Below are positions 22,964-36,418 of a stretch of DNA of 64,000 bases, in pieces. Position 1 is the first letter of the stretch, and every line of letters starts with the position of its first letter. The notes beneath the pieces were generated by a model. The model did not search any database. It had not been told where the DNA came from and saw nothing but the letters and a program-made list of their open reading frames with translations. Origin of the DNA: Monosporascus cannonballus (Eukaryota; Ascomycota; Sordariomycetes; Xylariales); the NCBI GenBank assembly GCA_004154925.1, contig QJNS01000019.1, positions 124,001 through 188,000 of the forward strand. The letters run 5' to 3'. The position numbers and the translations under genes are program-made.

Positions 22964-24589
22964 CGTTTTCCCGCCAAGAGGAACTCCAAAAAAAAAGGAA
23001 TTCCTTAACCCCAGAAAAAAATCAAAATAACTAAACAAAAAACCGACAGTAAGGCAGAAAAAGAGAAGAAAAAAGTTAATTCGATTTTTTCCCAGCCAGA
23101 ATTTATTATTACCATAATTATTCAAATTCAAAATAATATCCTAAAGTACGAGAATTATCCTATTTGCCAGGATTCTAAGGTTAAAACCTGCAAATACCAC
23201 CTAAAATAAACGGCTTCCAGGATAATTATAGGGCTAGGATGCCTTTGTTATCTTAATATATAAAGGTGTAAAATGCATAATGTAAACGATTAACTTCGAC
23301 CAAATATTAATAATTACGGATAATTATCTCCGGAGCTTTACGAACTTTCAAAATATATTATTTATTAGAAAATATTATCGGTAAACCTTTATAATTTATT
23401 ACATTTTACCGCTTACTATCAAAACGATTATCTTATTTATTTTAAAGCTAAGGAAAATAATAATTTTTGGCTTAGATAAGCCGAAAAAATACCTACCGAA
23501 CCAGATAACGAATACCGATATATAAAAACTTTTCGATAATTAAAATATCCCAAATTTTATTATTTATATTTTAATTCAAAACGGAGTTGAAAAGCCATAT
23601 CGCAAAAATATTTATATTATGTCCCGACACTTTATATTTAATACGAACTCCTAAATATGGGAATACCTTTTTCGGAGGTACACCTTTCCGATCTTATAAC
23701 TTAGGAAATATAAATCCGGGGATTAAATCAAAAGAAAATAATTACTTTCGGATATTAATTAGGTAGGAAAAAATAGTACAAATATATGGATAACCACTGT
23801 ACCAAGTACGCAGCCAAGAAGGCTCGAAAATGGAAACGCCTTTTCGCAGGCAGATTATGTTAATCAAAAAATAACAAAGGTTTTCGAAAGTAAGGCGTCG
23901 AGGAGCCCTAATATACAAGATCTTATATAAAATAACAAAAGGATTACGTAACCAAATCGAGATTCCTTTACGATACAAAAATAAAATATTTAAAACCATA
24001 ATCGATTCAGGAATAAAAAAAAATTTTATTTTCCCTTTAATAATAAAAAAATACCAAATTCCTTGGAAATACAAATTGAAATCCTACAAGTTACGTACAG
24101 TAAACGGAAATTGGTTTATATACGAAAACGGACAAATCTTACGGGAAACTGAAAAATTCCCAGTACGAATTTAAAAATACCAAAAGCGGATTTTGCTGGA
24201 TATTACTAACATTTTTGGGCATAACATTATTCTGGGAATACCGTAGCTTAGATCTAGCAATCCATATATTAACTGGAAAAATTAAATACTTTTATGGAAA
24301 TAAAACCGAAAACTACTTAAAGAAAATAACCAAAAAATTTGTTATATCATTAAAGAAATCCAGATTATAGATTAAGCTTTTACGGTATTACCTAAGTATC
24401 GACGGTTTAAAAAATTATTTAAAAACAAAAAAAATTACAAGTTGCTATTATATGGTTAATGGGACCATAGGATATTTATTAAAAAAGGATACCATCCTAA
24501 ACTTCATAAGATTTACCATATAAACCTTGATAAATTAAAAGCCTTATGGAAAAATATTTATTTTAACTTAAAAAAAAGATATATCTAAC

Positions 24590-25170
24590 CTTTTAATTCT
24601 CCTGCCGGATACCCCGTCCTTATAGTACCAAAAACTAAGGATAAAAAGCAAAAAATCGACGAAAACGGAAACCTGGTTTTCAGAAAAATGATCGATTACA
24701 AATAATTAAACGATATTACGATTAAAAATAAATATCCTTTAATTTTTATAAGCACGTTAAAGGAAAACGTTAGCAAAACAAAATAATTTATTATATTTAA
24801 CCTCCAAAACGGTTATTACCGTATTAAAATGGCTAAAGGAGAAAAATAAAAAACGGTATTTAGAATAATATATGGACTTTACGAATACAAAATAATGCCT
24901 ATGGGACTTATTAATGTTCCCGCCAGCTTTTAACGCCTAGTTATAATTATGCTTAAAAAGTTTCTGGATAAGTTTATATTCGTTTATCTCGATAATATCT
25001 TTATTTATTCCAAGACTTTAAAAAAACACAAAAAGCAAATTACCTAAATGCTCCAAACGTTAAACGAAACGAATATCCGAGTTAACCCAGCCAAAAATAT
25101 ATGGCATACGTAAAAACTAGACTTTTTAGGATATACTTTTACCCCCGGCCAAATTCAGATTTAACGCTTT
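24590..25170 (+). pseudogene. Reverse transcriptase relic of gypsy A
   Basis: Recognisable blocks LNDITIK, FIIFNLQNGYYRIKMAKGE, YGLYEYKIMPMGL, NVPASF and FVYLDNIFIYSKTLKKHKKQ, with stops where Trp or Gln are expected. One catalytic Asp of the YxDD box is lost (GAT AAT). Gypsy order (RT before integrase) is clear. Confidence 0.88.
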
Positions 25171-25999
25171 AAGATAAAAGCAATTAAGAATTAACTTATC
25201 CTTAATAAGGCGACCGTTATAAATATCTGACAAATCTTAGGATTTACGGGTTACGTATATAACCTAATTAAGGGATACGGAAATATAATTAGGCCATTAA
25301 CGAAACTTACCATTAAAAAATATATAAGAAAAAAGTTTAAACTCCCAGAAAAAGCGAAAAAAACGTTCCAGATCTTAAAAAACGTAATTACCAGCAGACC
25401 TATAATAAGATTACCCAATGCCGACAAAAGGAAACGCCTAAAAACGGATACTTCAGATTATGTACTAAATGCCGTCCTAAAATAACTAAAGGATAATGGC
25501 AAATGGTACCTAATGGTATATTACTTAAAAATACTCCGAAATGTAAAATTCAGATATCAAATTTACGACAAAAAACTATTGGCAATTATTAACGCTTTTA
25601 AGAAATAAAAACCTTTTCTTAATAAAACGAAAAAACCTTTCGATATTTACTTTAATTATAAAAATCTTATTCGATTTATAAAAGCTTAAGAACTAAATAA
25701 ACGGCATAAAAAATAAATAATTTTCCTATTAAGGTTTAATTTTAGGATATACCATATCAAAGGAAAAAAAAATATCCAGGCGGATATTTTTAGTCGTAAA
25801 AAAGATTACAACTTTAAAGTTCCCAAAAGAAACATATAAATGCTATAATATAACCAAGATAACATTGTACAATTATGCGAAATCTTAAAAAAATTAATTC
25901 CAGAACTTTTAATACGGTTCCGGAATTCTTATAATACGAAAAAACAGAAAAAAGTTTAGCAGCTAAAAAGATAATTAAAGGATTAATTACTATATTATG

Positions 26000-27330
26000 G
26001 CAAAATATATGTTCCTAAGGATTAATAGGAACAATTTATAAAGGAATTCCACGAAAACTTATTGTACGGATATTAAGGAATTTTTAAAACTACCTAACGG
26101 TTATAAGAAAAATACGATTTCCCTAAGCTACGCCGTATAGTCAAGATAATTATCAAAAATTGTAATATTTGCAATAAAGCTAAGGCAGCACGTTATAAAC
26201 CTTACGGGCTATTACAACTTACCGATATTCTTAATAAAGCATGGAATATCATAACTTAGGACTTTATCATTAGCTTACCTTTATTAAAAAACCTAATTAT
26301 TAAAATCGAATACAATAAAATGTAAGTAATTATTAATAAATTTACCAAATATAAGTATTTCTTATTTTTCAAAAAAACTGTAACGGCAGAATAATTAACT
26401 TATGCCTTTATTAGATATTACCTTAATAAATATGGGATACCAAAAAGGATTATTTCCGACAGGGATACGTTTTTTACTTCAAAATTTGGCATTAATTTTT
26501 TTAAATAAATCGGTATTAAGTTTAAATTTTTAATAACGTATTATCCTTAAACGGATAAATAAATAAAACGACTTAATCAAACTTTAAAATAATATTTTCG
26601 AAATTACGTTAATTATTAATAGAATAATTAGGTAAAACTTTTACTATTAGTACAAATCGCTTATAATATATTTGTTAACGAGGATATGGGCGTATTTCCT
26701 TATACAGTTATATACGGATACGATACAGAAATAAAGCGACCTAAATAACCGTTTAACAAAATACCAAAAATTATTACGATTGCCCTAAAAGCAAAAATAT
26801 TAATAACAAAAATTAAGACGATTTAAGTTCGTTTCCATAATGAATTAAAATTTCTTTAGCAAAAAATAGCCTAATATTATAACGGGAAAAAAATTAAGGG
26901 ATTAATTTTAACAAAAAAAGATAAGGTTTATTTATTACGCCAAAAACAAAACGCGATTTCGAATATCTTACAAATTAAAACAAAAAAATTTAATAACAAA
27001 CTCGATTTTAAGAAATTCGGTCCATTTAAAGTTAAAAAAGTTATTTCCAAAACCAATTACCAACTGTCGCTACCTAAAACCATAAGAACATATCCTATTT
27101 TCCACATCTTTCTGCTGGAATCCGTACCCAAAAACGCCCCGTTGGAAATAAATTTGGAATTCGAAAAAGATTTTAACGAATACGAAGTCGAACGAATACT
27201 GGATTCCAGAATGGTTAAAAACAAAATTTAATATTTAATTAAATAAGAAGGATATTTACATAAAGAAAATATCTGGGAACCATTTAACTATTTAACGAAT
27301 GCGATGGACCTGGTTAAGACGTTCCATTGC
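26000..27330 (+). pseudogene. Integrase and chromodomain relic of gypsy A
   Basis: The integrase core is visible as IIDKFTKYKYFLFF, YGIPKRIISDRDTFF and later NEDMGVFPYTVIYGYD. Downstream, YEVERILDSR and WEPFNYL mark a chromodomain-type C-terminus, which in chromoviruses guides insertion to heterochromatin. Several stops interrupt it. Confidence 0.8.
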
Positions 27331-28068
27331 CAAAATCTTAACCGACCGTTTTTAATGCGGCCAAGGTCGCGGGCGATAACGGTCCCCCGCTTAAATCCAA
27401 ACCTTCGACGCTCCAGTCAAAGGAAAACGCCTTTGTTATAGTGTTTATTTCAAAAATAAGCTGAATTTGCTTTACGTCTATGCAACGTTACTTTTTTTCT
27501 ATCCTTTTTCGTTTTTCCAACTGGTCCAATTCTAAATTTTCCTTTAATAATTCTATCGCCTTTTTCTTAAAAAAGTCCTGTTAAAGACGAAATTGCCTCA
27601 GTTTCCCAATAAATTCCAGCGATTTCTCGTTTTATTTCTAACGCTTTTTTTCCACGAACTCCTAATGCGCTAAAAATTCGTTTTCCAGGGTACGCTGTTT
27701 TTTCTATAACCGTTCCTGCGTTTCGTTCATTTTCTTAAGGGAATTCATAACCAAAACGTTATAAAAAGGACGTTATTAACGAATACAACAGTTATAATAT
27801 AATAGTTCGGGAACGTAAAAACATTCGGTTTTACCGAACCGAAAGCAGTTGGAATAAGGAAAAGCCTTAATGCCAAATTTTTTAATGGATTTAGTCTGAA
27901 TATTACGAGAATTATATTAATTTAAACGAGGCTTTTTTTTTTCTTTTCGGATACGGCCTGTTATAATGAAATTAACTGAATATCTCCAAAAAAACTTTTT
28001 CCGATAAAACAAAATAACTACTTACGGTACTTATCTTTGGGACAAAAATCTTTGGAAAGGGGAAATAA

Positions 28069-28487
28069 TGTTATAGGAATAAGGGTTCCTATTTCGAGGA
28101 AATTAACCTTTAAGGCCTAGCGCGGGCCTGTTACGGCAGAATTCCGGGCGGGAGGCTTGGTTTTTAAGGTAATCTGGTTAATCTGGGTAATCTGGGACCA
28201 GATTATACAGATTTAACAAATCCACGACACACTTATTTTAAGGATTGGGATATATAATAAATCGGTTTTTTATATAAATAGCACCTACTTAGTTTCGCTC
28301 CTTAGCTATCAATTTAAGTTCTTAATCCAGAAATAACTGCACCGTTCTTTAATTAAGGGAAAAGTCTTTAAATCTCTTTAACGAACAGACCATTAAATCA
28401 TTCCTCGCCCTATTATTACCTGCAAATCAAGACCTTATTTCGGATACTGCTCATACCTCCAGGTGGATGTATGACAGGTTCGTTACA
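28069..28487 (+). repeat. 3' LTR of gypsy A
   Basis: 419 bp, begins TGTTATAGG and ends CGTTACA. Here the left (inner) part is mutated (TGATCTGG has become TAATCTGG) and the right (outer) part is better preserved, the mirror image of the 5' LTR. Confidence 0.95.
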
Positions 28488-30441
28488 TTAACCGTCTTTA
28501 TCGAACTTATAAACGTATACCTATATATATTTTAAAACTTATTTTCTTTTAATAAACAATTAATTAACGGTTTTCTAAAACTGTATATTTTTGTAATTTT
28601 ATAAATAAGCTTTTTCGGCTTTTAAAAATCTTTATTTTAACGGATATATACTTAGCTTTTTATGGCCTTGTGACAATAAAAATAAATTACGTTTATATAT
28701 CCCGTTTTGCAATTTAGGTATTCGTTCGTATATTAATAAATTAAAACTTTTTTAATTAAGGCTGCGCGTATTTCGAGTAATTAATTTCTTTAAATTTCTG
28801 TAACTTACCTACCGGTTATTAATCGTATTAACAAAATGGGTTTTACGTTTTACGTTAAACGCAGTTTTTTATATTTTATAATCGTATCGAAAATTATTTT
28901 TTCGATACGGAACGTACGGTAAACTTTTTTCTAACCATAAGATACTTTCGTTTTTTATCGTTATTTTAGATTAAATAATGTAACAAAAGCTTAAAGTTAC
29001 ATTTATTTCTTCTGTTAGCATAATAATTATAATAATTATTAAAGTAAATATTAAAAAAGGAAATAATTTAAGAAATAGGAATAATTCGAATACAGCGGTC
29101 GTATAAAGGTAATTAACCTTTTGCGAATAGGTTTATTTTTATTTATCCTATACGTTTTTTGCGTTAATGCTATTTTATTCTATAATTTCCGATCTAATCG
29201 GCTTTTAAATTATTCCGTTTAAATCTTTATTTTCCTTTTATATATGTATATTTAAGTAATATATAACCTAATTAAATATAAACACTTATCGAAAAATACG
29301 TTATAATTTATTTTCGTTAATATAAAAAAGTTCGTTTTTTACAATTCTTAATATCCCCGAAAAAGGTAACGTTTTCGTTAAATTATATATTTCGAATAAT
29401 AATAACCTTATTTGTTAAAAGGTTTCAGATTTCGTAAATATTTGTTAATCGATAATCGATAAAATAATTGATTTAAGCCTTTGGATTTAATTTTTAACGT
29501 ATTTATTTTTTCTTTATAGCGGTTTTCGTTATAATAAAAATTATATTATCGTAAACTCGTAAGTAAACTTATTAAGACTTACGATTAAATATTATTATAC
29601 CGTCCTTATATGCTAAATAAATATAATAAGCCTTATACGGAATTTGCCAAAATAAAGCGTATTTAAACCTTCGGTTACATAGGTATAATATTAGTTTAAA
29701 AATATTTACGATTAGATATAATGGTAATTTAACGTTATTTCGTATTACGGTTATTTTTTTCTTAATTATATTCCTTAAATATTTTATTTCCTTATTTCGC
29801 GTTTAAATATAAGATATTAAACATTTTAATTTAATATTAAAAAAAAGTAATTATAATATATTTCGAAACAAATAATTTTTCAAAATTTCGTTATTATATT
29901 TGATTATTTATGAAAAAAACTTTATGTTAATTTTTAAAACCGCTTAAAAAATCTCGGAATATATTAATTAAAATGTTTTATTTTAGTTCTTAAAGTAAAT
30001 ATTTTAAATATAATTTAAGTACCTATCGATAGCGAATATTATATATTTATATTTTTCCGGATTTCTCTTAAAATCCGTAAAGTTAACAGTTATTCTTTGG
30101 CTTAATCGAAAAATTTCTTTTCTCGATATATAACGTATTTACTTTTTAGCCGTTACTTTGCTACAGGCCTAGTATTCGACTGTCGTAAAACTTTTTAATC
30201 GTATCCTTTTTGAATAAGACGGAAATTAAATAATTACTTTAAAAGCAAAATAATTTAAATATAAATATTATATAATCTTATTATTAATACGTAATAATTT
30301 TTAAATTTTTAAATTAATGTTTAATTTATACGCCGTAAATATTACGTTAAAAGTTATTACATCAATATTTTCGAAAACGAATTAATTAATTTATTTATTA
30401 ATAAATAATGACTTAGTTATATTTATTTCGAATATAGTTAT

Positions 30442-30631
30442 TATTACAGGCTAAAGCCTATAGGGCAGCTCGGGCTTACGGAACGAGCTTCTTAGCCCGA
30501 GCTTACCCATATGTATATAGGGAGCAGCCATTTCGCTAGTGGCTAGCTGTTTCTCCTCTTCCCTTCTTACCTTGAATATAAACCTTTATTGGGCCGTACC
30601 TCCGTTTAACTTACGTATTATGCCCGTTATA
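30442..30631 (+). repeat. 5' LTR of gypsy B
   Basis: 190 bp, TATTACAGG...CCCGTTATA (originally TG...CA). Matches 35739-35929 along its whole length. Confidence 0.9.
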
Positions 30632-33600
30632 TATATTTAAAGTTATAACTTATTATAGCTTTTAAAAAGCTAAATAAAAGCGAAACGTTTTCCAAAAATA
30701 CCCTGATTACGGATAATGAGCTAAAAAAAGTCTTATAATAATATAGTTACAAAATAATATAATTAACGAAACCATAAACGAACCTACGGTATTAACCTTA
30801 TCCGGAATTACTAAGAAAGATTTATAATACGAATTATTCGTAAATATACTTTAAAAGCTTAATATATAATAAAAAAATTTATTAAGTTAGTCCTTAGCCG
30901 TAACGAAACGATAAGCAACTTTCTTAATTAAATAACGGAAATAAAAAAAATATTTTTTTACAAATATAAAAAAAGAAAAAGCCTTTATAAAATAGGACCC
31001 GCTTTGCTAAAAACTTACGGTAAGCTTACCGTTTAATAACGCGTTCGTAAAAACGAATCATAAACCTATAAAATAGCTCTTATAGGACGGGAAATAAAAA
31101 ACGTTCCGTTCGTTTTTTGCTATATTCCGTACGAAAATAAAGAAAAACCGGTTTATTTCCGGTTTTTTTGCAATAATTTACCTAAGTATTATAATATTTA
31201 TACTTATCGAAAAATAGTTATAACTTAATTATTAATTCAAAATAGAAGAATTACGAAAAGACTTTAACGTTAATAATTTTTTTATATAAAAAAACAGTTC
31301 GAAAATAAATAAAGGTATAATTCATTAAAAAGTAATTATAACGTATAAAGCAAAATAATAATTAATAGTTTCAAAATTATTTATTAGATTTTAAGTTTAA
31401 GTTAACCGAATATAAAGGCTTAACGTAACCTTTAATAACTAAAGTAATTTTCCTAAATGCCGGTATTAATATATAATTCTATAATACGTTAATTACGAAA
31501 AATATGTTTTATAACGATTATAATCGTTAAATACGTAAAGCAAAAAAAATAATAATCTGGTATTCCGGTAAAAAAAGCGAAACGGTTAACTAATAGTAAT
31601 ACGTTAATTAAATCAATAAATTAACTTAAATAATAAACGCTTAAGAGAATATATTTATAATAGATATCGCGTAACTAATTACGTTAATTTCCAAACTTAT
31701 AGACCAGTAACGGGATAATCGAAAAAACCGATCCGAGGGTGGTTTGGAATAGGGTTTGGATAACCGGCTTTATGCGAAATAACTTTCCGATAACGAAATA
31801 AAAGCTCGGAAACGGAAAAAATAATATTTTTGCTACGCCGCCACGAACTATTCGAATTAAAAATACCCCAAATACAAATCCGCAAAGCGGCCTTATCCGG
31901 CTGGGACGGAGGTTATGACAATAAACTTACGGAATACCGTTAACGGAAATAACGATTCGGATAACGAAAATTTAAAAAAATAACTTTTATTAAAAGTCGT
32001 TAGTAAAAGGGAAATATAATAAAGAATAAATTACAAAAAGTTAATAATAAATTAAATAAAAAATTTGTTATATTAAATATTTTAATTAATAATATTATAT
32101 ATATAAATGTTTTAATTAATAATAAATATATTTATTATTTTGTATTTAATTAGCAATTAATCTGTCGTTTAAAATTATAACATATATTTATTATACCTTA
32201 TTAATTAAAATTAACGAAAAATAACAAATTTATAATAATTATAATCCGAAAACTTATTTACGTTAACGTAAATTTAAACGGCCGCCTAAAACGAATCTGG
32301 AAATACGTAATTAAAAACTTATTTTACTTCCTTATTTTAGAAAAGCTTTAAATAAAATATAATAATATCGGATATAAGGCAAAATAACGGTTTATTTGCT
32401 TTGCAAATAACGTTATTACGCCCATATTACGCGAAAAAAAATAATTTAATAAAACATTTAAGGACCGCCTAAAGGAGCGGTTATAAAAATATAAAAAAGC
32501 CCGCTTAATAACGGTTATAACCTTTACGGCGATAACGCAATAAAGCCGTCGTAAGAAAAACGAGATATAATTATTCGCAATTTTTATAAAAAATATTAAT
32601 AAGGCCTTAAAAGTAAAATTATAATTAACTTTTAAAAATATAACGGAATATTTTTTTTTAAAAAAAGTACAGAAATTCCGTAACTTTTTTGCAAATAACG
32701 AAAATTCATTATTATTATTTGATCGTAATAATAATAACACAACGATAAATCTAAAAATAAATATTTCGAGTTAAAAAAATAATCCTATAAGGACCTTTAT
32801 ATAGAATATTAAAGAAAAAATTATTAGTTTTACGTAAAATATTTATAAACTTATTTAATAAAAGTTAAATTCGGGCTAATAACTTTTTTATAAATGCTTT
32901 AATATTATTCTTAAAAAAACTTAACAAAGGTTTACGGTTTTGCGTAAATTATAAGGAATTAAATAGAATTACGAAATAAAACCGTTATTATTTTCTATTA
33001 ATAAAAAAAACGTTACGAACCTTATTACAAGCCCGGTGGTTTACGAAATTTAACGTTTAAACGGTTTTTTACCGGTTACGTATCCGCTAAAAAAACGAAT
33101 AAAAAATTATATTCCGTATACGTTTGGAGTTTTTCGAATAATTAATATATTTATTCGGCCTTAATAATATACCGGCTGCCTTTTAGCGTTATATTAATAT
33201 TACGTTAAAACGTTATTTTAATAATATCTATTTTGCGTATATAAACGATATATTAATTTATTCGTCTGGTTTTTAAATTGATCATATAACCAAAATTAAG
33301 CTGGTATTCCGCTGTTTAACGAAAATAAAATTAAAGTTGGACCTAGATAAATACAAATTCGTAATCTAGAAAACGAAATAGATAAAGTTTATTACCGAAA
33401 TAAAAGTAAATTTAAAAGTTAATTTTAAAGAAGTAACCGATATTTAAAAATAAAAATCCCTTATTAATATAATAAAGGTTAAAAGCTTTATCAGGTTTGC
33501 TAACTTTTATCGAATTTTTATAAAAACTTTAACGAGATAACGGTTCCTCTTTTAAGATTAATTCGGAAAGGAACTTTTTTCCGCTAGAAAAATAAAAAGT

Positions 33601-34584
33601 AATAAGTTTTTAACCTATTTAAAAAGCTTTTTATTATAACGCTTATTTTTACGTATTAAAATTTTAAGAAAAAAGCAATAATAAAAGCAGATTTTTTCGG
33701 CTGAATAACTGAAAAATATTTATTTTAATTCGATTCGTTAAGGCGTTTACGATTAATTACGTATTTTTTAAAAAACTTATCGCCAGTTGAATATAATTAC
33801 GAAATATATAATAAAAAGTTATTAATTATTATTAAAGCATTAACAAAATAAAAAAAAGTTTTAAAGGTTAATTAATTTTTTTACGATTTTAACAAATTAC
33901 GTAAACGTTTAATATTTTATAAATATTTATAAATTTATTAAAAAATAAATTCGATAAATTAATTTTTTATTTATTTTTAATTTCGTATTTAAATATTATT
34001 TTAATAAATTAATAAGCCGACCCGATATTATATTTTATAGGCCATAAAACGTATTTCGCGGCGAAAAAAATATTAAGTTTAAAAAGCAAGTAACCCGGCT
34101 AATTAAGGAAAAATAATTATTTAACGAATTAACGCGGATTTAAAAAGTTTTAATAACTGTAATTTACCTAAAGCGAAATAATAACGAATAACCGGTTATA
34201 CCTCTTAGCAAAAAAGTATTTTTTGAAAAAAATCTTTAAAAAATATAGGATTTAAAGATTATTAAAGATAAAACCTTAAATATGGCATATACCGCCGTAA
34301 TCTAGAAATTACGTAATTTCCCCTTAGCTATAAATACGGTAATAGTTTTTATAACGGAATGCTTTTTCGATTTTAGAGGTTTTTTACAGTTTAAAAAATA
34401 TATTTAGGTCTTTATTTAAAAGCCGTTCCGAATATTATTAATTTAACGAGTATATAATTCCTATATTACCGGCTACCCAAAAAAAACGTTACGTTGGCAA
34501 TATTAATCCGTAATTATTATTAGCCATAATAAACTTAGGATATATGCCGTTTCTGCCGTAATTACGACGTATATAACAGGTTAT

Positions 34585-34788
34585 ATGTATAAAAAAACAA
34601 AAAAAAGGTTATTACAGCCTTTATTTATTTTAAATCGATTTTATTTAGATTTTTCGATAAATTTTATAATCGACTTACCGGTAAGACAAAAAGGGGACCC
34701 TCGTTTTTTTATAGTACTTTACGATCGTTTAGCAAAAAGGGTTATTTTAAAACCGATATTTAACATAAATACGAAAACGTACGTTTAA
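34585..34788 (+). pseudogene. Open fragment of gypsy B integrase
   Basis: 67 codons without a stop, reading FYLDFSINFIIDLP and later VLYDRLAKRVILKP, the start of the retroviral-type integrase core with its first catalytic Asp region. It is a remnant of the element and not a host gene; flanking frames are full of stops. Confidence 0.75.
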
Positions 34789-35738
34789 CGTTTTATTACT
34801 TATTATTAAAGATATTATAATTTTCTCAAAAGATTAATATCCGATATAAGAAATAATTAAACGAACAAATTTTGGACCTATTTATATAACTTAATAAATA
34901 TATAATAATAGCTTAATATATCTTTTTACCTTTAAACGGACGAAACTACGAGAAAAATTAATTAAAAAGTTTTTGTATATTTTCGTTAAAAATAAACCTT
35001 TTTTTCCTAGTTTACGAATACGATATAAAGCTTATTAACGAAATACCGGTAACCCTTTAATTAATCCTTAAAGCAAAAAAAATATTAATTTTACTAAAAA
35101 ATTACGAAAAAATATAAAATTCGCGTAAGTTATTATGATATCGGTTTAAACCCGAATAAAGCAATTAATTAACGCTTTTAAGAAATAAATATTACGTTTC
35201 GAAATAAAAAACTTAATATAGTTAAACCTAAAAAACGTAATTATTCCGTAATTATCAAAAATATTATTTTAAATATACGTTAAATATAGAATTACCGCAA
35301 TTATGCCACATAATACTATAAAATTAAACGTATTATCGGAGATATATCCGAAATTCGACGTAAACCTCCTAAAATTAATAACAAAGGACCCGTTATTTAG
35401 CCAGATTTTAAATAATAATTAACCGTTACCGATATTATCAAAAAGAAAGAAAAAAATATGTAATAAAATATATATTAAGGGCCGAAAATAGGTACGTAAG
35501 TTGCGGTCGCCGAAAAAAGCTACTTATAAAATAGGTAAGCTATACCGAACCGGTATAGGAATTACGTAATAGCTTCGAAGATATAATTGCTCTTAATAAT
35601 TTCGAAAGGTTATTCGGAAACGGAAACGGGGTCGGCGAAAACGTAAAGGTACGAACAGGGACAAAAAAAAAGGTATAAGCAAAGCTACCGCCGCCTCGCC
35701 GTAGCCTCGTTATTCCTTAAGGGCGAGGAAAGGGGTAA

Positions 35739-35929
35739 TGTTATAGGCTAGAGCTTATAGGGTAGCTCGGACTTACGGAGCGAGCTTCTTAGCCCGAGCT
35801 TACCCATATGTATATAGGGAATAGCTACTTTGCTGGTGGTTAGCTGTTTTTTCCCTTTTCTCTTTACCTTAAATATAAACCTTTGTTGGGCCGTGTTTTC
35901 GTTCAACCTACGCATTATGCCCGTTACAG
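35739..35929 (+). repeat. 3' LTR of gypsy B
   Basis: 191 bp, TGTTATAGG...CCCGTTACA. Differences from the 5' copy are mainly C/T and G/A. Confidence 0.92.
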
Positions 35930-36230
35930 TTTATTCGAAAAGATCTTTTTATTTTAGATTTTTTTTTTCTTTAAATTTCTTATAAACGGCTTAAAAGAAC
36001 GTCGTATAATTATTATTATCTCTTTTAAGCTAAAGGATACGCTTATTTATGGTATCTAGATATCGAAAAAAATTTTCGCGTAAAAAGTAAGATTTTTTCT
36101 TCTCGGATTTTATTCCAGTATCCGAGTTATTAAGAATTTAATAAATAGGCTATTTAAGTTATTTATTAATAAATATAACGTTATTAATATTACTTAAAAT
36201 TTAACGGTATTATTAAAACACCTTTATAAT

Positions 36231-36418
36231 TGTAAAAGGCTTTATTTAAGCGGTCTGCAATTAGTTGCCAATAAGAGTTTATTTTCTAGCTAAAAAGAAA
36301 AAAAAGAAAAGATGAAAATATATTTATATATGTTCGTATATAAGGCGCTGCGCTAATGCTGCTTGGTACCGGCGTTTGTCCGGTGCTTTATAATAAGGCT
36401 CCATATAGCCTTATTATA
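36231..36418 (-). repeat. 3' LTR of gypsy C (left copy)
   Basis: 188 bp, TGTAAAAGG...TTATTATA (end mutated from CA). Same length as 42921-43108 and similar throughout. Confidence 0.92.

Larger units (their letters stand above)
21180..28487 (+). mobile_element. Ty3/gypsy chromovirus A, full length, RIP-mutated
   Basis: 7308 bp with two 419-bp LTRs and a perfect 5-bp target duplication TTAAC (21175-21179 and 28488-28492). A purine-rich tract (about 28054-28066) precedes the 3' LTR. Domain relics in order on the plus strand: gag (about 21.9-22.9 kb) with a zinc knuckle (22922-22963); protease with an intact IDSG (about 24001-24012); reverse transcriptase (about 24.59-25.17 kb), its YLDD now YLDN; RNase H (about 25.4-25.8 kb); integrase (about 26.0-26.76 kb); a chromodomain-like end (about 27.15-27.33 kb). 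Many stops in every frame make it inactive. It sits inside the copia relic. Confidence 0.93.
30442..35929 (+). mobile_element. Ty3/gypsy element B, full length, RIP-mutated
   Basis: 5488 bp with LTRs of 190 and 191 bp. A purine tract (35722-35738, GGCGAGGAAAGGGGTAA) precedes the 3' LTR. Flanking pentamers GTTAT and GTTTA are only partly alike, so the target duplication is unclear. RT relic at about 32.93-33.56 kb with LNRITK, GLNNIPAAF and YINDILIYSS (first Asp of the box replaced); integrase start at 34.6-34.8 kb. It is shorter than A, C and D and belongs to another family, since the LTRs share nothing. It interrupts the copia relic. Confidence 0.88.
19795..36230 (-). mobile_element. Ty1/copia retrotransposon relic, minus strand, split by gypsy elements A and B
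   Basis: Copia sequence is seen in 19795-21179, 28488-30441 and probably 35930-36230. Reading right to left, an integrase core with FAIDRYLNY at about 30010-30040 is followed by the reverse-transcriptase motif VLYGLKE (about 21031-21053), the copia signature, and then PLL-QKNFTSILKNLGF. Integrase upstream of RT is the copia order. Stops and Cys/Gln/Trp losses are everywhere. Gypsy A and B lie inside it, so it is older than both. The 35930-36230 part resembles a gag end only loosely. The 5' LTR is not found; it may be cut off at C or at the solo LTR beyond 43 kb. Confidence 0.65.

Noticed and set aside
22886..23131. 81-codon minus-strand hydrophobic ORF resembling a membrane protein
   Set aside because: It is antisense to gypsy A's gag zinc knuckle; poly-Lys sense codons read as Phe/Leu on the other strand.
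32348..32740. 130-codon minus-strand ORF in the AT-rich block
   Set aside because: Phe/Asn/Tyr-rich antisense of gypsy B's interior; composition alone explains it.
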